Counted from the first letter of the stretch, positions 33,977 through 41,961 are shown. The stretch is DNA of 64,000 nucleotides from an uncultured Oscillospiraceae bacterium (GCA_934589145.1 CAKTNW010000004.1:1-64000); one strand, 5' to 3'. Notes: generated by a model from the sequence alone, not told the origin. Numbers and translations: made by a program.

Positions 33977-34990
33977 ATGGAAATGCATCGAACCGGGCGG
34001 ACGGTGTCCTTTTCCGGCGGCGTCAGCGTCCTGTCCTGGGGCAGTATCGGCGGCAAGCTGGAGGGCCAGGGCCCGCTGGGCACCTATTTTGACGAGATCG
34101 AGACGGATTCCTTCTGCGGCCAGGCCAGTTGGGAGAAGGCGGAGTCCATTTTCCAGCAGCGGGCGCTGGCCCACGCCCTGGAGCGGGGCGGTATGCAGGC
34201 GGAGGACGTGGATCTGGTGCTGGCGGGGGATCTGCTCAACCAGTGCGCCGCCAGCAATTTCGCCCTGCGCAACCAGCCCTTCAGCGTGGGCGGCCTGTAC
34301 GCCGCCTGCGCCACCATGGGCGAGGGGCTTTCTCTGGCGGCCATGCTGCTGCAGGGGGGCGCGGCCAACGTGGCGGCGGCCATGACCTCCTCTCACTACT
34401 GCACCGCCGAGCGGCAGTACCGCATGCCCCTGCCCTACGGCTCCCAGCGGTGCCCCACCGCCCAGTGGACGGCCACCGCCTCCGGCTGCTGCATCCTGGG
34501 CCGCACCGGCGACGGACCCTATCTCACCCACGCCACCATGGGCCGGGTGGTGGATATGGGCGTCAACGACGAGTGCAACATGGGCGGGGCCATGGCTCCG
34601 GCGGCCATCGACACGCTGGAGACCCTGTTCCGGGACACCCGCACCACGCCCCAGGACTATGACCTGATCGTCACCGGCGACCTGGGCGCCATCGGCCACA
34701 GCGTGGTGAAGGATCTGATGGCCCGGGACGGCTTCGACATGGACAGCCGCTATACCGACTGCGGACTGCTGCTGTTCGACCGGCAGAAGCAGGACATGCA
34801 CGCCGGCGGCTCCGGCGCGGGGTGCAGCGCCTCGGTGCTGTGCGCCTATCTGCTGCCGGGGCTGAAGAGCCGCCGGTGGAAGCGGATGATCTTCGCCCCC
34901 ACCGGGGCGCTGCAAAGCCCCACCACCGTGTTCCAGAAGGAGACCATGCCGGCGGTGTGCCACGCGGTGGTGCTGTCGGCAGAGCGATAA
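33977..34990 (+). CDS. spoVAD: Stage V sporulation protein AD
   Basis: A component of the spore inner-membrane SpoVA channel that moves dipicolinic acid into the forespore. The 337-residue protein has the thiolase-like fold of the family (SFSGGVSVLSWGSIGG, the DPA-binding region around ERGGMQAEDVDLVLAGDLLNQC, FSVGGLYAACATMGEG, SHYCTAERQYRMPLPYG). GAGGTGAAGC precedes the ATG. spoVAE follows after 10 bases. The usual first gene, spoVAC, is not next to it here. Confidence 0.95.
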   Translation: MEMHRTGRTVSFSGGVSVLSWGSIGGKLEGQGPLGTYFDEIETDSFCGQASWEKAESIFQQRALAHALERGGMQAEDVDLVLAGDLLNQCAASNFALRNQPFSVGGLYAACATMGEGLSLAAMLLQGGAANVAAAMTSSHYCTAERQYRMPLPYGSQRCPTAQWTATASGCCILGRTGDGPYLTHATMGRVVDMGVNDECNMGGAMAPAAIDTLETLFRDTRTTPQDYDLIVTGDLGAIGHSVVKDLMARDGFDMDSRYTDCGLLLFDRQKQDMHAGGSGAGCSASVLCAYLLPGLKSRRWKRMIFAPTGALQSPTTVFQKETMPAVCHAVVLSAER

Positions 34991-35000
34991 GGAGGAGAAG

Positions 35001-35357
35001 ATGGATTATCTGTGGTGTTTTCTCTGCGGCGGACTGCTGTGCGCCGTGGGCCAGGTGCTCATCGACCTGACGAAGCTGACCCCCGCCCGGATCCTGACGG
35101 GCTATGTGGTGGCGGGCGTGATCCTGCAGGCGGTGGGCCTCTATCAGCCGCTGGTGGACTGGGCCGGGGCGGGCGCCACCGTGCCCCTGACGGGCTTTGG
35201 CTACTCCCTGGCCAAGGGCGTGGCAAGGGCGGTGGCGGACAAGGGCCTTCTGGGCGTGCTGACCGGCGGCCTGACCGCCACGGCAGGCGGCATCGCCGCG
35301 GCGGTGGTGTTTGCCCTTGTCATGGCAATTTTCTGCAAACCGAAAGAAAAGCGTTGA
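35001..35357 (+). CDS. spoVAE: Stage V sporulation protein AE (short, membrane form)
   Basis: A 118-residue membrane protein with four hydrophobic segments (GGLLCAVGQVLIDLTKLTPARI, GYVVAGVILQAVG, GFGYSLAKG, GGLTATAGGIAAAVVFALVMA) that matches the SpoVAEb type. It forms part of the dipicolinate channel with SpoVAC and SpoVAD. AAGGAGG precedes the ATG. Its stop codon TGA lies inside the -35 hexamer of the following copper operon promoter, so the two units are packed without any gap. Confidence 0.93.
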   Translation: MDYLWCFLCGGLLCAVGQVLIDLTKLTPARILTGYVVAGVILQAVGLYQPLVDWAGAGATVPLTGFGYSLAKGVARAVADKGLLGVLTGGLTATAGGIAAAVVFALVMAIFCKPKEKR

Positions 35358-35413
35358 CAAATACCCTGTGGGGGTATATAATGCCACCATCAAAACATAC
35401 CCCCAGGAGGTAT
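35354..35413 (+). promoter_or_regulatory. csoR-copA promoter with CsoR operators
   Basis: A fully consensus promoter: TTGACA (35354-35359), 17 bases, TATAAT (35377-35382). The spacer is filled by ATACCCTGTGGGGGTAT (35361-35377), a G-tract dyad of the CsoR operator type. A second one, ATACCCCCAGGAGGTAT (35397-35413), covers the ribosome site. Copper-free CsoR would block both polymerase and the start of the message. Confidence 0.88.
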
Positions 35414-35418
35414 ACGAT

Positions 35419-35715
35419 ATGGATTGCTGCCACTGTCAGAAGACGAAGCACCGCTCCGACGAGGAGCAGAAGCGCCTGACGAACCGCCTGAACCGGATCG
35501 AGGGACAGGTACGGGGCCTGAAGGACATGCTGCAAAGGGACGCCTACTGTCCCGACATTCTCATCCAGGTATCCGCCGTCAGCGCGGCGCTGAACAGCTT
35601 CAGCAAGGAGCTGCTGGCCACCCACATCCGCACCTGCGTGGCGGACGGCATCCGCCAGGGGGACGACGCGGTCATCGACGAGCTGGTGACCACGCTGCAA
35701 AAGCTGATGAAATAA
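35419..35715 (+). CDS. csoR: Copper-sensing repressor CsoR
   Basis: A 98-residue helical repressor that releases DNA on binding Cu(I). The conserved ligands are all present: Cys44 (DAYCPD), His69 and Cys73 (THIRTC). The DNA-contacting RLNRIEGQVRGLKDM helix is intact. The N-terminus adds an unusual MDCCHC run that may provide further metal ligands. It is autoregulated through the two operators upstream, and copA follows after 12 bases with its own AAGGAGG. Confidence 0.95.
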   Translation: MDCCHCQKTKHRSDEEQKRLTNRLNRIEGQVRGLKDMLQRDAYCPDILIQVSAVSAALNSFSKELLATHIRTCVADGIRQGDDAVIDELVTTLQKLMK

Positions 35716-35727
35716 GGAGGCGGCGTG

Positions 35728-38229
35728 ATGAAAGAAAAATTTGTGGTGACGGGCATGACCTGCGCGGCCTGCTCGGCCCATGTGGAAAAGGCGGCGGGCG
35801 CACTGCCCGGCGTTGACAGTGCGGTGGTGAACCTGATGCTGGGCACCATGCTGGTGGACTATGACCCGGAAAAGGTGACGGCGGAGCAGATCATCTCCGC
35901 CGTGGAGAGCGGCGGCTACGGCGCCAAGCGGGCGTCCGACGTGAAGCAGGATGTCCACAAGGAGCAGGACGCGGCCCTGGCGAAGATGCGCCGCCGTCTG
36001 GTGTGGTCCATCGTGTGCCTGGTGCCCCTGTTCTATATCAGCATGGGCCACATGATGGGTCTGCCCCTGCCCGGCTTCCTGACGGCCAGCCACCTGACCC
36101 ATGCCATTTCCCAACTGGTGTTCTGCGTGCCCATCCTGATCCTGAACCGCAGCTATTTCACCGTGGGCTTTACCCAGCTCTTCCGCCGCAGTCCCAACAT
36201 GGACACGCTGGTGGCGCTGGGCGCCAGCGCGGGACTGCTGTACAGCCTCATCGAGATGGTGCGCCTGGCCGCCGGACAGGTGTCCGGCATGCCGGAGCTG
36301 TACTTCGAGTCGGCGGGCATGATCTGCGCACTGGTGACGGTGGGCAAGTATCTGGAGGAGCGCAGCAAGGGCAAGACCACTGACGCTATTTCCGCCCTGC
36401 TGGCCCTGGCGCCCGACAGCGCCGTCGTGAAGCGAAACGGCGTAGAGGTCACCGTGGCGGCGGAGGACATCCAAAAGGGTGACATCGTGGTGGTGCGCCA
36501 GGGCGGCAAGATCCCCGTGGACGGCGTAGTGGTGTCCGGCAGCGGCTCGGTGGACGAGTCCGCCATCACCGGCGAGAGCCTGCCGGTGGAGAAGACCGTG
36601 GGCGACCCCGTCACCTCCGCTACCGTGAACCAGAGCGGCTATCTGGAGCTGGAGGCCACCCGCGTGGGCGCGGATACCACCCTGTCCCAGATCGTGAAGC
36701 TGATGGAGGAGGCGTCCTCCAGTAAGGCGCCCATCTCCCGTCTGGCCGACAAGATCAGCGGTGTGTTCGTGCCGGTGGTCATGTCCATCGCGCTGGCGGC
36801 GGCGCTGCTGTGGGCCTTCGTGGGCGGCCAGAGCGTGCAGTTCTGCCTCTCCGTGGGCATCGCCGTGCTGGTGATCTCCTGCCCCTGTGCCCTGGGCCTG
36901 GCCACGCCCGTGGCCATCATGGTGGGCACCGGCAAGGCGGCGGAGAACGGCATCCTCATCAAATCCGCCCAGTCCCTGGAGCTGATGGGCCGGGTGAATA
37001 CGGTTGTGCTGGATAAGACCGGCACCGTCACAGAGGGCAAGCCCCGCCTGACCGACTGTCTGGCGGCAGAGGGCGTCACCCAGGAGGAGCTCCTCTGCGT
37101 AGCGGCCAGCGTGGAGCAGCCCAGTGAGCATCCCCTCAGCCGGGCCGTCACCGAGGCGGCCCAGGAGCGGCACATCCCCCTGTGCGAGGTGACGGATTTC
37201 ACCGCCGTCCCCGGCGGCGGTGTGCAGGCGATGCTGCACGGACAGAAAATATTCGCCGGAAACGGCACCTTTATGCACCAGAATGGGGTAGATATTGCAC
37301 CGTTTTCCGTCCAATCTGAGGCGTGGGCCAACGACGGCAAGACGGTCCTGTACTTCGCCGAGGCGGGGAAGCTGCTGGGTATGCTGGCGGTGGCCGACAC
37401 CGTGAAGCCCGATAGCGCCGCCGCCATCGCGGCCCTGAAGCGCTCCGGCTGTCGGGTGGTGCTGCTGACCGGCGACAATACCCAGACCGCCAACGCCATC
37501 GCCCGCCAGGTGGGCGTGGATCAGGTCATCGCCCAGGTGCTGCCCCAGGATAAGGCCGCCTGCGTGGAGCGCCTGCAGAAGGAGGGCCAGCTGGTGGCCA
37601 TGGTGGGCGACGGCATCAACGACGCCCCGGCCCTGGTGCAGGCGGATGTGGGCCTTGCCATCGGCGCGGGCACCGACATCGCCATCGAGTCGGCGGATAT
37701 CGTGCTGATGAAGAGCAGCCTGGCCGACGTGGCCTCTGCCGCCGAGCTGAGCCGGGCGGTGCTGCGGAACATCCGGCAGAATCTGTTCTGGGCCTTCTTC
37801 TACAACAGCGTGGGCATCCCCGTGGCGGCGGGCGTGCTGTACCCGGCGCTGGGCCTGTTGCTGAACCCCATGATCGCCGCCGCCTGCATGTCCCTCAGCA
37901 GCGTGTGCGTGGTGTCCAACGCCCTGCGCCTGCGGCTGTGGAAGCCGAAAACCAAGCCTGTATCCAGCGCCGCCAACACGGCGGTGACAGAGAATATTGC
38001 TGACAATGACAATGAGGAGGAACCGACCATGAAAAAGACCGTGACCATCGAGGGCATGATGTGCAATCACTGCGTGGCCCATGTGGAGAAGGCGCTGAAC
38101 GCCCTGCCCGGCGTGAAGGCCACCGTGGATCTGGCGGCGGGCACCGCCGTGGTGGAGGGCGACGTGACCGACGAGGCCATCCGTGCTGCCGTCACCGACG
38201 CGGGCTATACCGTCAAGGGGATTCAGTAA
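35728..38229 (+). CDS. copA: Copper-exporting P1B-type ATPase with N- and C-terminal metal-binding domains
   Basis: Pumps Cu(I) out of the cell. The 833-residue protein has an N-terminal heavy-metal domain (GMTCAAC at 9-15), eight membrane helices with the CPC metal site at 385-387, the actuator motif TGES, phosphorylated Asp429 in DKTGT, the nucleotide-binding SEHPL and the hinge GDGINDAP. A second heavy-metal domain is attached at the C-terminus (about 768-833, GMMCNHC). In most bacteria such a domain is either at the N-terminus or a separate CopZ protein. A ribosome site and ATG exist in frame at its start (see 38029). Start chosen at ATG 35728; GTG 35725 is possible. Confidence 0.96.
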   Translation: MKEKFVVTGMTCAACSAHVEKAAGALPGVDSAVVNLMLGTMLVDYDPEKVTAEQIISAVESGGYGAKRASDVKQDVHKEQDAALAKMRRRLVWSIVCLVPLFYISMGHMMGLPLPGFLTASHLTHAISQLVFCVPILILNRSYFTVGFTQLFRRSPNMDTLVALGASAGLLYSLIEMVRLAAGQVSGMPELYFESAGMICALVTVGKYLEERSKGKTTDAISALLALAPDSAVVKRNGVEVTVAAEDIQKGDIVVVRQGGKIPVDGVVVSGSGSVDESAITGESLPVEKTVGDPVTSATVNQSGYLELEATRVGADTTLSQIVKLMEEASSSKAPISRLADKISGVFVPVVMSIALAAALLWAFVGGQSVQFCLSVGIAVLVISCPCALGLATPVAIMVGTGKAAENGILIKSAQSLELMGRVNTVVLDKTGTVTEGKPRLTDCLAAEGVTQEELLCVAASVEQPSEHPLSRAVTEAAQERHIPLCEVTDFTAVPGGGVQAMLHGQKIFAGNGTFMHQNGVDIAPFSVQSEAWANDGKTVLYFAEAGKLLGMLAVADTVKPDSAAAIAALKRSGCRVVLLTGDNTQTANAIARQVGVDQVIAQVLPQDKAACVERLQKEGQLVAMVGDGINDAPALVQADVGLAIGAGTDIAIESADIVLMKSSLADVASAAELSRAVLRNIRQNLFWAFFYNSVGIPVAAGVLYPALGLLLNPMIAAACMSLSSVCVVSNALRLRLWKPKTKPVSSAANTAVTENIADNDNEEEPTMKKTVTIEGMMCNHCVAHVEKALNALPGVKATVDLAAGTAVVEGDVTDEAIRAAVTDAGYTVKGIQ
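38029..38229 (+). CDS. Possible internal start giving a CopZ-like copper chaperone
   Basis: Within copA and in the same frame, AGGAGG (38015-38020) lies 8 bases before ATG 38029, which opens a complete 66-residue heavy-metal-binding domain ([15 protein letters not shown]...). This is a better ribosome site than that of many real genes here and is preceded by an acidic, flexible linker. Translation from it would give a free chaperone matching CopZ in size and fold, next to the full ATPase. Escherichia coli makes a similar product from copA by frameshifting. The alternative is chance, since linker codons for Glu-Glu (GAGGAG) resemble ribosome sites. Confidence 0.5.
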   Translation: MKKTVTIEGMMCNHCVAHVEKALNALPGVKATVDLAAGTAVVEGDVTDEAIRAAVTDAGYTVKGIQ

Positions 38230-38259
38230 GAGAGAAGGCGTGATCTCCCTTCTTATTTT

Positions 38260-38297
38260 GCGAGAAAAGAGGAGCCAAAGGCTCCTCTTTTTCTCGC
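38260..38297. terminator. Terminator after copA
   Basis: A long stem GCGAGAAAAGAGGAGCC (38260-38276) with its complement (38280-38297) and loop AAA, with an internal T5 run. Confidence 0.85.
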
Positions 38298-38299
38298 GG

Positions 38300-38328
38300 T
38301 TGCCAAAACGGGGCAAATGGGGTATACT
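38300..38328 (+). promoter_or_regulatory. Promoter for the small exporter gene
   Basis: TTGCCA (38300-38305), 17 bases, TATACT (38323-38328), starting 2 bases after the preceding terminator. Confidence 0.75.
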
Positions 38329-38360
38329 GGTACCATCTCAACAAAGGATATCATTGTCAT

Positions 38361-38837
38361 ATGTTCAAACACATTCTCATCGTTTTTCTGGTCTCCATGG
38401 TGCCGCTGATCGAGCTGCGGGGCGCCATCCCCTACGGTGTGCTGTATGGCCTGCCCCTGTGGCTGACGTTTGTGGTGGCTATCGTGGGCAATATGCTGCC
38501 GGTGCCGGTGATCTATTTCCTGGCCCGGAAGGTGCTGGTGTGGGGCCAGGATAAGCCTGTCATCGGGCGGTTCTTCTCCTTCTGCCTGCGGAAGGGCGAG
38601 GCCGCCGGAGAAAAGCTGAAGGCCAAGGCGGGCCGGGGCCTTTTCTGGGCGCTGCTGCTGTTCGTGGGTATCCCCCTGCCGGGCACCGGCGCATGGACGG
38701 GCACCCTGGCGGCCAGCCTGCTGAACATGGGCTTCAAAAAGAGCGTGCTGGCCTGTATGGGCGGTGTGGTGCTGGCGGGCGTCATCATGGGCACGCTGAG
38801 CCTGCTGGGCGTGTCGGTGTTCGGAACGATAGGGTAA
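38361..38837 (+). CDS. Small multidrug export (Sm_multidrug_ex) family membrane protein
   Basis: A 158-residue membrane protein of the COG2426 type. It shows the family start LVSMVPLIELRGAIPYGV, then VAIVGNMLPVPVIYFLARKVL and the central FVGIPLPGTGAWTGTLAAS. About four hydrophobic segments are visible. Despite the family name, transport function is poorly documented; related proteins belong to the DedA/VTT-like group by some accounts. It stands alone between a promoter and a strong terminator. GATATC-rich sequence precedes the ATG and no strong ribosome site is visible. Confidence 0.85.
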   Translation: MFKHILIVFLVSMVPLIELRGAIPYGVLYGLPLWLTFVVAIVGNMLPVPVIYFLARKVLVWGQDKPVIGRFFSFCLRKGEAAGEKLKAKAGRGLFWALLLFVGIPLPGTGAWTGTLAASLLNMGFKKSVLACMGGVVLAGVIMGTLSLLGVSVFGTIG

Positions 38838-38875
38838 AAAGAAAAAGGCGGCTTGCCGCCTTTTTCTTTTTACCC
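38832..38875 (+). terminator. Strong terminator
   Basis: A 21-bp stem from GGGTAAAAAGAAAAAGGCGG (38832-38851) to its complement ending at 38875, with a two-base loop. It overlaps the stop codon of the exporter gene. Confidence 0.9.
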
Positions 38876-38938
38876 CTGAAACATTTCCCGAGCCCGGTGT
38901 GTTATACCAGTGAAAAGCTTTTCAAGGAGATCATTTCC

Positions 38939-39418
38939 ATGACAGATCAACAGTTTGCCCTGGCGGCGGAGCGGTACATGGACACCATTTTCCGGGTGGC
39001 CTATGGCTATCTGCGCAGCAAAGCGGACGCCGACGACGTGACCCAGGACGTATTGATACAGCTCTATAAGACCGACGCACCCTTCGAGGGCGACGAGCAT
39101 CTGAAGCGGTGGCTCATCCGGGTGACCATCAACCGGTGCAAGAACATCTTCCGCTCCCCGTGGCACAGGATGGAGGACATCGCCGACTATGAGGCTGCCC
39201 TGTCCTTCGAGGCCCCGGAGTGCCGGGAGCTGTTCGACGCGGTGATGGCGCTGGACAAGCGCTATCGCGTGCCGGTGCTGCTGTATTACTACGAGGGCTA
39301 CTCCCAGAAGGAGATCGCCGAGATGCTGTCCGTCCCGGAGGAGACCGTCCGGACGCGGCTGTTCCGGGCCAGAGGAAAATTGAAAGCAACATTGACGGAG
39401 GTACTGCAATATGATTGA
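38939..39418 (+). CDS. ECF-type sigma factor
   Basis: A 159-residue sigma factor with region 2 (about 8-75: AERYMDTIFRVAYGYLRSKADADDVTQDVLIQLYK) and region 4 (about 100-150, DKRYRVPVLLYYYEGYSQKEIAEMLSVPEETVRTRLFRARGKLK region). The ATG at 38939 follows AAGGAG. A possible autoregulatory promoter, TGAAAC (38877-38882) with GTTATA near 38901, lies in the upstream gap. The gene overlaps the next one by 8 bases, the usual sigma/anti-sigma arrangement. Confidence 0.9.
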   Translation: MTDQQFALAAERYMDTIFRVAYGYLRSKADADDVTQDVLIQLYKTDAPFEGDEHLKRWLIRVTINRCKNIFRSPWHRMEDIADYEAALSFEAPECRELFDAVMALDKRYRVPVLLYYYEGYSQKEIAEMLSVPEETVRTRLFRARGKLKATLTEVLQYD

Positions 39419-40568
39419 CCGGAAACTGTTTCAGCAAACCTTCTCCGCGCTGCATGCCTCCCCTGACACACTTTCGGAGGTATATAAAGTGGTACGGAGA
39501 AATAAAAGACATCATACGATCACAAAAGGCATGCTGATCGCCGCGGTGCTGGCCATGTGCATCACGGTGGCGGGCGCGGTGGGCATCGCCACGCTGATCA
39601 AGGCCGATGTGGCCCCGGCGGACAGTATTACCGATGCCGACCGGAACGCCTTTGACAAGGATACCGTGGGCAGCGACACGCCCCTGGTGCTGGGCAACGA
39701 CGGCCAGCCCATCAGCCTGCCCCGGATGGAGCGCGCCTCCACCGACACGGCCACGGTGCAGCGCCTGCTGGGCGATTACCTCTGCACCGTGAACGCCACC
39801 ATGGAGGTGGACGGCTACACCATCAAGCTGAACACCTTCCTCATTGACGAGAACGGCTCCGGCTTTTTGACCTACACCCTGTCCAATCCCAACGGCGTTG
39901 AACCGGATGAAAACGGCTACGGCGAGGTGTATACACCCTTGGATCCCTGGCTGATCATCGGCGATGACCCGAAGAGCTTCGACTATATGGACGCCAAGAC
40001 CTATCTGGACACCGCCGCCACCACCGACACGGAGATGCATTTGGTGCTGTATTTCAGCGACTTCGGCTATTGGCACAAGGGGGATGACCTGATCTTCGCG
40101 GTGAAGCCCCAGCGTGCCGGAGACGATCCCGATACGCAGACATGGGGCGGCAGCATCAGCATTTCGCCCATCGCCTATCTGCCTGTGACCACCTTTACCA
40201 GCGAAAATGGCAGCACGGTGTCGGTCTCCGCGCTGGGTATGCGGGTGAACGCCCCTGCTGATATCACCAATCAGATCAGCGACGTGAACACCAAAGAGCT
40301 GGTGCTGCACATGAAGGACGGCAGCCACTTTGCGGTGGAAAGCGACCGCGAGAACGTCATGAACTGGGTGGTGGGTCTCGGCACGGTGGATGAGAACCAC
40401 GATGCCAACGGCCTGGGCTTCAGCTTCAACCGGCTGGTGGACGTGGACGAGATCGAATCTGTCACCGCTGAGGGATATACGATGGTCTTCCTGACGCCCT
40501 TCACAGGCCTTGAGGATAAGATGCCTGATACGGAGGACATCAACTTCAATTACACCTATACGCGGTGA
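39411..40568 (+). CDS. Membrane-anchored anti-sigma factor candidate (DUF4179-like)
   Basis: A 385-residue protein with a short cytoplasmic segment (about 1-42) containing RKLFQQTFSALHASPDTLSEV, one membrane helix (about 43-66, GMLIAAVLAMCITVAGAVGI) and a large outside domain of beta-rich character (about 70-385). This layout, and the 8-base overlap with the sigma gene, is that of clostridial one-pass anti-sigma proteins: the inside segment would hold the sigma factor and the outside domain would sense the stress. The stress is unknown. Confidence 0.8.
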   Translation: MIDRKLFQQTFSALHASPDTLSEVYKVVRRNKRHHTITKGMLIAAVLAMCITVAGAVGIATLIKADVAPADSITDADRNAFDKDTVGSDTPLVLGNDGQPISLPRMERASTDTATVQRLLGDYLCTVNATMEVDGYTIKLNTFLIDENGSGFLTYTLSNPNGVEPDENGYGEVYTPLDPWLIIGDDPKSFDYMDAKTYLDTAATTDTEMHLVLYFSDFGYWHKGDDLIFAVKPQRAGDDPDTQTWGGSISISPIAYLPVTTFTSENGSTVSVSALGMRVNAPADITNQISDVNTKELVLHMKDGSHFAVESDRENVMNWVVGLGTVDENHDANGLGFSFNRLVDVDEIESVTAEGYTMVFLTPFTGLEDKMPDTEDINFNYTYTR

Positions 40569-40607
40569 GGGCCGCGCGGTGACGCGCTGCGGTGTCGTTG
40601 ATGCGTT

Positions 40608-40691
40608 GTAGGGGCGGACGACTCTGTCGGCCCGCTGGTTTACGATGGCAGCTCCGATATGCGGCGGGGCGATGTGGGCATCGCCCCCTAC
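40608..40691. repeat. GTAGGGG-type intergenic repeat, copy D
   Basis: The 84-bp unit starts GTAGGGGCGG and ends GCCCCCTAC. Its right half (about 40640-40691) is the reverse complement of the unit at 8842-8893, including GATGTGGGCATCGCCCCCTA and CGATGGCAGCTCCGATATGC. Two hairpins flank the central GATGGCA-GCTCCG segment. Confidence 0.72.
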
Positions 40692-40789
40692 GAAAAGTTT
40701 ACCAATGAATTCCCCCGCCCCATGAAACAAAACCGGCCCCTGGCGCGTTATATCCCACAGAGACAGAATCCCACAGAAGGAGAGCGGCC

Positions 40790-41578
40790 ATGTACACAGA
40801 ATATCTATCCCAACAGGAGGCACCCCGGGAAGCGCCATCCCGGCAGGCGCCGCCCCCGCGCCGTGCCGCGCCCCGGCGGCGCGATCCCCGGCGGGACAGG
40901 CAGCGGCGGATGCTGCTGGCCCTGGCGGCGCTGGTGCTGTTCCTGGCGGGCTTCATCTCCGGCTGCTGCGTGGGCCGCGGCCGCAGCGGCGGCGCTGAAA
41001 ACGGCGGCGAGGGGAGCGGCACCGGCGGCGTAGGGACTGCCGTCAAGCCGCAGAAGAGCAACATCCCCGCCAGCATCACCCTGCCGGACTATGTGAAGGA
41101 GGATCTGCTGCCGGTGAATGAGTACTCCCGCTGCGGCGACAAGCTCCAACGGGTCAACGCCGTGGTGATCCACTATGTGGGCAACCCCAACACCACCGCC
41201 TGGCAGAACCGCTCCTATTTCGAGAATCTGGCCACCAGCGGCGAGACCTCCGCCAGCAGCAACCTCATCGTGGGCCTGGATGGCGAGGCGCTGCTGTGTG
41301 TGCCGCTGGACGAGGTGGCCTATTGCTCCAACGACCGGAACTACGACACCGTGTCCATCGAGTTCTGCCATCCCGACGCCGAGGGCAAGCCCAACCAGGC
41401 CACCTATGACACGCTGGTGAAGCTGACGGCGTGGCTGTGCGATCTGTACGGACTGGACGCCAGGGAGGGCGTCATCCGCCACTACGACGTGACCGGCAAG
41501 CAGTGCCCTATGTACTTCGTGCAGAACGCCGCGGAGTGGACGCAGTTCCAGTCCGACGTGGCTAAGGCTATGAAATAG
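40790..41578 (+). CDS. Membrane-anchored N-acetylmuramoyl-L-alanine amidase (Amidase_2/PGRP fold)
   Basis: Cleaves the bond between muramic acid and the stem peptide of peptidoglycan. The 262-residue protein has a basic, Pro/Arg-rich cytoplasmic tail (about 1-39), one membrane anchor (about 41-62) and a Gly-rich linker. The amidase domain (about 95-262) has zinc ligands in AVVIHYVGN and in IRHYDVTGKQCP (His...Cys). TSASSNLIVGLDG and FCHPDAEGKPN are family signatures. AAGGAG precedes the ATG. It may act in sporulation or germination, but nothing in the sequence fixes this. Confidence 0.92.
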   Translation: MYTEYLSQQEAPREAPSRQAPPPRRAAPRRRDPRRDRQRRMLLALAALVLFLAGFISGCCVGRGRSGGAENGGEGSGTGGVGTAVKPQKSNIPASITLPDYVKEDLLPVNEYSRCGDKLQRVNAVVIHYVGNPNTTAWQNRSYFENLATSGETSASSNLIVGLDGEALLCVPLDEVAYCSNDRNYDTVSIEFCHPDAEGKPNQATYDTLVKLTAWLCDLYGLDAREGVIRHYDVTGKQCPMYFVQNAAEWTQFQSDVAKAMK

Positions 41579-41633
41579 CAGGAATAGCAGAAATAGCAGG
41601 AATAACAAAAGAGGCGGCCAAGCCGCCTCTTTT
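41574..41633 (+). terminator. Short tandem repeat and terminator after the amidase gene
   Basis: A 9-base unit, AATAGCAGG/A, repeats about three and a half times over the stop codon and beyond (41574-41605). Directly after it lies a terminator, AAAAGAGGCGGC (41607-41618) with its complement (41622-41633) and loop CAA. Confidence 0.85.
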
Positions 41634-41665
41634 GGGGGTTATAACAAAGATTTCAACCAAAAGCG

Positions 41666-41694
41666 TTGACAAAAAGCAATAATTACGATACGAT
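41666..41694 (+). promoter_or_regulatory. Promoter of the small-peptide gene
   Basis: TTGACA (41666-41671), 17 bases, TACGAT (41689-41694). It would give a leader of about 63 bases with a hairpin (41739-41760) that pairs the ribosome site AGGAGG with upstream CCTCC. Confidence 0.75.
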
Positions 41695-41764
41695 TGTTCG
41701 TGCAAGGGTATTACATAAACATTGCGGGGCGGTGGCCTGATCTCCTCCGGAAGGAGGTGATATC

Positions 41765-41848
41765 ATGCCTGTCACGTTGACCTTTCATTTGTTTGGATTC
41801 GTCTTTACATTGAAGATCAAACGCGAAAACCGCCACCCTGGCCGGTGA
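41765..41848 (+). CDS. 27-residue hydrophobic peptide, candidate type I toxin
   Basis: A very short gene with an ideal AAGGAGGTGAT ribosome site. The peptide starts MPVTLTFHLFGFVFTLK and ends in a basic tail with ENRHPGR: one hydrophobic stretch of about 14 residues followed by charged residues, the pattern of membrane-acting type I toxins. Its ribosome site is sealed in a hairpin with loop GGAA, its last codons form the terminator stem, and a consensus promoter on the other strand points back into it. I do not know a named family for it. Alternative readings are a regulatory leader peptide or a small membrane-protein modulator. Confidence 0.6.
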   Translation: MPVTLTFHLFGFVFTLKIKRENRHPGR

Positions 41849-41856
41849 CGGTTTTC
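41825..41856. terminator. Hairpin at the end of the small-peptide gene
   Basis: GAAAACCG (41825-41832) pairs with CGGTTTTC (41849-41856), and CACC with GGTG inside, separated by one C-A mismatch. It overlaps the last eight codons and could end both the peptide message and the opposing RNA. Confidence 0.7.
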
Positions 41857-41912
41857 TTGAATAACTAAGAAAATTGATCCTGACAGGTCAACCGCTCTGC
41901 GGTAGTACCCTT
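41825..41912 (-). ncRNA. Predicted antisense RNA opposite the small-peptide gene
   Basis: The leftward promoter at 41946-41919 would start an RNA near 41912 that runs through a small hairpin (CCGC-AGA-GCGG) and the shared terminator hairpin at 41856-41825. Overlap with the peptide message would be its last 80 or so bases. No reading frame with a ribosome site is seen in it. The ends are predicted, not observed. Confidence 0.5.
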
Positions 41913-41918
41913 GCTTAT

Positions 41919-41946
41919 ATTATACCGTTTTTCCGTGGATTGTCAA
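41919..41946 (-). promoter_or_regulatory. Consensus promoter facing the small-peptide gene
   Basis: Leftward, perfect TTGACA (41946-41941), 16 bases, perfect TATAAT (41924-41919). It lies after the end of the alarmone synthetase gene, so it cannot drive that gene, and there is no other leftward gene before the amidase. Confidence 0.85.
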
Positions 41947-41961
41947 GAGTGGGTGCATGTA

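Noticed and set aside
35320-38316. A 998-codon leftward frame opposite csoR and copA
   Set aside because: Antisense of copA; low-complexity His/Gly/Leu composition and no start signals.
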